A stretch of DNA of 64,000 nucleotides from Acanthosoma haemorrhoidale (taxonomy: Eukaryota > Arthropoda > Insecta > Hemiptera > Acanthosomatidae): contig OV884015.1 in the NCBI GenBank assembly GCA_930367205.1, forward strand, positions 37,501,288-37,565,287, read 5' to 3'. The translations under genes and the position numbers were made by a program. Within the stretch, counting starts at the first letter, position 1, and each line of letters starts with the position of its first letter. Below the pieces are notes generated by a model, which saw only the letters and a list, made by a program, of their open reading frames with translations, ran no database searches and was not told the origin of the DNA. This document shows, one piece after another, positions 59,216 to 64,000 of this stretch.

Positions 59216-60120
59216 TAGAGCTATACAAAAGCTGATAACGAAAATGTCCATTACAGACCCAAACACAAAAGGCTATCGAACACCGGGAGCTTGTACTTTC
59301 ACTATTGACATATCGGGTTATATTGACGATTGGTAGCCAACTGAAAGACCATTTAAAAAACAAACTGTATTAGCTTGTTTGCAGATCTGCTTCCTTTTCG
59401 TATCCGTGACCCAAACCTATGGAACTATTATCTCCATGAACATTTACTCCTCTTTATCTCAGTAACGGGCGCAAACACCGATGTTCGCTTTAAATCTGTC
59501 CTTTTTCCCACACCTCCATTTCGGGTGGGCAGAGTTTGTATTTGTACATGTAAATATTTGTAAAACCTTAAACTGGAAAACATTCTTACAGAGTTAGCTA
59601 CATGCAATTACTATTAATCAAAATATACGGATTTAGTCAACTTTGTAATGTTAAGAGCACCTTGACAAGGTCAATTCACTAAGATAAGTTTGGTACATGA
59701 ATATCAAAAACAAAGCACATGATATCTGCTGGATTTTAAGTAACAGCTGTTATAAGTTTTACCTCTGCCATGTAAATGTAAGTTAAAATTAACATAGAAA
59801 AATAAATAAGCTAAGAGATAGTTATGGTATTTGTAGGGCAGGTGTTGACTACAATAAACTGAAGAAGTCAGCTTGCAATAAATCCTTTTGGGTTAAGCCG
59901 ATTACCCCAATGGCAATCAAGGGTCCGCGGTGGAATGTCGTTTAATGGCTGGAGGATTTGATAGTTTACAACCCTTCCTTTTCTTCATGCAAAAGAGAGT
60001 GCCATAAAGCTATGGAGCTTAGCTATTATTAGCTAATAGGATCTATGTAATCTTTCCATCATTTTATTATTATTAAGTAATCATTTTACAATAAAACATT
60101 TTTAAACATTAGTATACATT
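59216..60120. other. No gene seen
   Basis: AT-rich to mixed. No shared repeat. Confidence 0.4.
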
Positions 60121-60580
60121 TGTTGTACCAACTTCTTCGCCACGAATAAATAGAAGTTTCCCTCTTCTCGGCCCAGAAAAGACCCACCTACGTTTCCATA
60201 TTTTAATAACAAAAATTTTAGGCGTTAGAGAGGGAGAACGATTCAGTGAAGCACACTAGGTGTAGCCCGGCCTCTGACCTGCCTATATAAGGCCGAGATT
60301 CGGAGCTTTTTTTGTTCATTCGGAACTCGGAAGTGAACACTGCTCTTTTTCTCTCTGCACTGGCGCTTGCTGCTCTACTCTAACCATGGCTTTCTTATTT
60401 AACTACTTCTGCATCTCTCTTTCCTAAGCTCGCTATGTTTTAGTCCGGCCTTGTCCTACCCCACACCCTTCTAGTGGGATTCTCTGCTTTCGTCTCGCTA
60501 AAACTTGCACATCCCGCCAGGCAGAGGCCGGGTCGAAGGGACCCTAGCCGGTAGTGGGCACCCCCCTTCACCCGACAACA
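60121..60580 (+). mobile_element. Probable solo LTR
   Basis: This 460-bp block begins TGTTGTACCAAC and ends CCCGACAACA, giving six-base inverted ends TGTTGT/ACAACA of the 5'-TG...CA-3' LTR type. It contains a TATA box and initiator (60284-60321), then a C/T-rich leader and a GC-rich 3' part (CAGGCAGAGGCCGGGTCGAA). The flanks hold neither a primer-binding site nor a polypurine tract, so it would be a solo LTR. The flanking pentamers (ACATT and TCGTA) do not match, so the expected target duplication is missing. The TG...CA ends and TATA-plus-initiator layout occur in BEL/Pao and Copia LTRs. A host promoter with 5'UTR is the main alternative. Confidence 0.45.
60284..60321 (+). promoter_or_regulatory. 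TATA box and arthropod initiator
   Basis: TATATAA at 60284-60290 is followed by TCATTC at 60316-60321, which fits the arthropod initiator TCAKTY with its A (+1) at 60318, 34 bases after the TATA start. An ATG in strong context (AACCATGG) lies near 60386 and opens only 13 codons. Confidence 0.5.
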
Positions 60581-61455
60581 TCGTATATAAATTTCTATTT
60601 TATATAGAAGAATCATTTCCGTTTTATCACCACGTTAATTTATTAAAGTACTAAACTACTTTGGGTTTAGTTTCTAATTGTGACAATAGAAAATTAATAG
60701 AGTATTTTTGAGAAAAGTATAATTTGGTATGACTTCACGCTAATGCAATATTTGATAAAGAAATCAAATCTGTTAGTAGTCGAATAGTTAGCATTTGTTA
60801 GCATGGCATCCCTTATTAATTAAATATTCTAATTATTCAACTCGATCGTAACAACGTGGTGTTTACGGGTAACTCAGGTAAATATATAAAAGGATATAAT
60901 TATTATATTATTAATATAATTATTCAATTATTACAACAAAAGAGACTAAGGTTAATTGAAACATATCATTTTTAAATTTATCTCACAAAATTTCTTTAGT
61001 GACAGACAATTCAGGGAATGAATTTAATAAAATAATAACTAACACTTTATTAACTAACCACGTGATTGATGGTGCAATTGGTGCCAAGACGGAGTCGATC
61101 TATGCCGAACATCGGATGAAAAACGCTCGCTAGCATTAAGTGCCGTGCTGAGAGTCAGCGACAGAAGAAGAGATTGCAAAAAGCTGAAACAGCAGTGAGG
61201 ATGACGATTCTTTCTTCGGCGGCACATTGGAGATGAAAAGTGCCGACACAAGGCTCACCTTTATGGCCATCTTTCGAAATCTCACTGTCGCCAAGCAATT
61301 ATGTTTGTTTTCTTTAGCACGAGGGCTGGGAGAGTTGTCTTTTGATTGGATTGATTCCAAGGCCTGATATATCACGAATTATTCACATCACACCCCATAT
61401 TTCCTTTGACAATAGATTGTTTAAACTAAAAATCAATAGAACTTCTTTATATACA
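60581..61455. other. No clear gene
   Basis: AT-rich, except 61050-61330, which has overlapping minus-strand frames (61054-61375) of no recognised family. Confidence 0.3.
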
Positions 61456-61963
61456 TATTCTCATACATACCATATTTAAAATTTTCATTCACTCGCTCAT
61501 TCATACAGTATTTACAAATAGTCCAGAGACCTGCCAAATCCACAAGGTTGTCACATCCCTCGCATGCAAAAGAGGATGTGGAGTCTTGGGAAGTCACCCA
61601 TACTCCTCCGCCAGCCGCATCATTGAATAAGAGCCAGTGGGGGCTTACCAAGAGCGCGAAAGCCACAGACGCTCAGAACATGACTAGAGAAACTGGCCAT
61701 TGCCAGGACTCCCACTGCTGCCTATTTATAGCAGGTCACGAGGCCACTACCGCTTTAATTTCAGTGGAGGATTATAAGATAGTAGTATAATGACTGTGCA
61801 AGGAGATTAGGGTCGTTGGATAAATTTTGATAGATTTTCATGAACTTGGAAGGAATGAGTCAAGAATGTAGGGCATATTAAGATTATTATGAAGGGTTTT
61901 GTTGCAGATGTAATAAGGGGCATTTACTATTGTTCTCAGGACTTTTGATTGAAAGGATTGGAT
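61456..61963 (-). mobile_element. LINE A copy: reverse transcriptase C-terminus and 3'UTR, tail deleted
   Basis: The minus strand starts at RIQSFQSKVLRTIVN and continues with YYICNKTLHNNLNMPYILDS, then loses the frame. It runs through the A 3'UTR (GTGGGAGTCCTGGCAATGGC, ATGTTCTGAGCGTCTGTGGC, CTTCCCAAGACTCCACATCC) to TGAATGAGCGAGTGAATGAA near 61490. The terminal GCCTTATAAGGC/AATAAA portion is deleted. It is 5'-truncated at the codons for the conserved RIQSF block. Confidence 0.87.
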
Positions 61964-64000
61964 ACTTACTACTTACCGCCGGATTATGGAATGGTATAAT
62001 TATAATACAGGCTTATTGTCTTTCCACAACTTATAACTAATTCTTTAATGTAATAGTAATACACAAAGAGTGTCATAAAGCGTGGATGTAGCTGCCCTGG
62101 TTAAATAGATAAAAATATAATATTGTCTTAAGTTAAATAATCTTTGTTGAGGAGAGTTTAAAAGAAATGAAAGAAAAGCTTTATTATGAAGTACAAGCAA
62201 AACACTGGTATAAGCAGATATTAAGAGTTATGATACTACATACTGGGTCGGAGGGTTGTTAAGGGACTAGTGTCTGGGAGACAAGTGTGAACTGGGACTA
62301 TAGCTGAAGCATATGTGTATATGAGAAGGGTTGTTTCGGGGAGGGATGCGGTTGCTTACTAAAAAAATAACAAGAACCACCAGTGACTTCCATGAAGACC
62401 CGAGGCAGGTATACACTAGAAGGGGCTTTTAGGAGCTTATATATAATATTAGGATTACAATATTCTTAGCATTATATAACTTTAGACTAGTTACAAATCC
62501 CACATAACCAATCGAAAAGAAGAGGTGATGGAAAGACAATAAAGATGTTTTTTAGATATATTGTTTGTTAATTTGGGTTCGACGCCCTCATGTACTTATG
62601 TTACAGAACTAACCCTTAGTATATTGTGCCTGACTCGAGCATACCCTATGCTATTCAGCAATGTTGGTCACATTGAGCGATTCTGGGCTGAGAATTAGAT
62701 CACAGGATCTGAGTACCTTCACGCTGAACACTCCTGCGCATCATCTGACCTTGTCATGCTTTCTCAGATTATGAACAAGAGGGCTCGATTTATAAGCATT
62801 ATCGCTTCTGTGCGACACGCCAAGGGCAGTGTGAGCATGTATCAATCGCAATAAACAGAAGGGGCTTTTTTATTTAAAAAAATAATTTGTTTGTAGAACT
62901 TTGTTTCCAAACAGTTATATTTGTGTTATTTATACCTATACTATTGATATTTTATGCTAGATATTCAAAAAAAGGCTGAAAAGATATAAAAACTAAGAAT
63001 TAAGGGTGTAAAGTTGCGTTAAATGTTGGTTAACACTATTTTCTATCTGCTCAACCATATCCATTTATTTATTAACTCCAAATCGATAATTATTTATTTA
63101 TGCTGTTTTAGTAAAAAAATCATCATGACTTTTAAAAACCATTTGTACGTTTTTATTTAGTAAAAAAATCATATCCTTAGTGTTATTTATGAACCTAAAA
63201 ATAGTGATTAAAAGTAATCGATTTTTTTGTTCAGAACATTAATTTTCGTTTCGCAGAGGGTAATAATTTATTGCAGGACTAGTGAAAATATTGTTATCAA
63301 CAAGCCGATAAACAATAATAAAATAAAATAATATTTTAGCAATTGAAGCTCGTTTTGTTATTATTATTTTAGCTTCAAAATTACCTTGAATTGGCTTACT
63401 ACCTACAAATAATGTTCAATAAAAGAACCAAAACCATGAGAGCGCAGCAAAAATGTGTTGAAATTAAAAAATATAGCCATTTTGTATTTTGAGCGAAAAA
63501 TATTACTCATTAAACAATATTTTTGATAAAAAATATATCAATCAAGAAGTTAACTTTATCTGGAAAAATCTATCGATTTTTATTTTAATACTTAAAGCAG
63601 ATTTTTAAACGTATTGACAAAATTAATCATCATTTTGTTATTTATTGGAAAAAATAGTTACCGAATTTAATTCTTAATAATTATCTCTAAATCCCCCTTG
63701 CTTGAAATAATCTCTGAAAACCCATTACAATATAAAATCCTCAGGAGTCTGATTTATTTCATACCATGTCAGCTCAAAAAATATGAATATTATGATTATA
63801 TTGTGATAAATGCAAGAGACACAAGGACATGAAGAAGTACCAAGTACCCTAAGAATATTACCTTCTTTCATAACACAATGATTCACTAAACATATATTCG
63901 TATGTTTGTAATCGCATTAAGACAGCAATAAATGACACAAATTGTTATATGGATCGTAAAAACATTGAATACCCGTAGCATTGAAGCACTGGTTGTCTGT
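61964..64000. other. AT-rich, no gene seen
   Basis: GGGTTCGACGCCC at 62574 resembles a tRNA B-box, but there is no A-box or cloverleaf around it. The remainder is AT-rich with no open frame. Confidence 0.4.

Noticed and set aside
62560..62600. tRNA-like B-box (GGGTTCGACGCCC)
   Set aside because: No A-box at the right distance upstream and no cloverleaf can be drawn.
40..64000. CRISPR arrays, bacterial operons, viral gene clusters, rRNA
   Set aside because: No repeat-spacer structure, no tightly packed long frames and no rRNA-like conserved blocks were seen. The only regular tandem array is the minisatellite at 23.6-24.4 kb.

Overview
The window looks like AT-rich nuclear DNA from an arthropod, most likely an insect. 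The evidence is the density of decayed jockey-superfamily non-LTR retrotransposons (LINEs), the arthropod-type TATA and initiator (TCAKTY) pair near 60.3 kb, and splice-like signals with T-rich tracts. A hemipteran such as a planthopper is a guess from general feel, not shown by the sequence. There is no intact gene, no rRNA or tRNA, no CRISPR array and no bacterial or viral operon. No open frame exceeds 143 codons, and most open frames are chance frames in AT-rich DNA. It reads as intergenic or giant-intron DNA.

The best supported content is retrotransposon debris. LINE family A (jockey-like reverse transcriptase C-terminus, then a GC-rich 3'UTR and a GCCTTATAAGGC/AATAAA tail) is present at 1-554(-), 2950-3075(-), 6793-7003(+), 8990-9440(+), 14150-14470(+), 28001-28086(+), 29646-30295(+), 30427-30693(-), 45980-46289(-) and 61456-61963(-). 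LINE family B (motif LRLKLLIYKSV) is present at 3900-4041(-), 26402-26610(-), 35530-35790(-), 45775-45965(+) and 47227-48138(+), plus a solo 27-base 3' hairpin at 21830-21856. A related subfamily, B2, is at 1592-1800(-) and 31421-32195(-). A zinc-knuckle-like C-terminus of a third LINE lies at 17217-17351(-). All copies are 5'-truncated or broken. Three have target-site duplications that I could read directly. A probable solo LTR with a core promoter lies at 60121-60580.

Other repeats are a 740-bp two-monomer minisatellite (23637-24372), a three-copy dispersed repeat that I call repeat C (865-942, 25022-25130, 45663-45764), a 758-bp inverted-repeat-bounded segment with a nested LINE B fragment (35275-36032), and a decayed tandem block (40709-41428).

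Several short, GC-richer, codon-like islands could be host exons or dead genes: 597-863(+), 9837-10017(+), 11341-11820(-), 17813-18012(+), 39853-40026(+), 46790-46943(-), 51168-51317(+) and 55679-55837(-). I recognise no family in any of them, and they are listed at low confidence. The most intriguing is a ratchet-type recursive splice site fused to a 52-nt exon on the minus strand at 38020-38071. That would fit this DNA being part of a very long intron. I did not find a convincing new multi-gene system.
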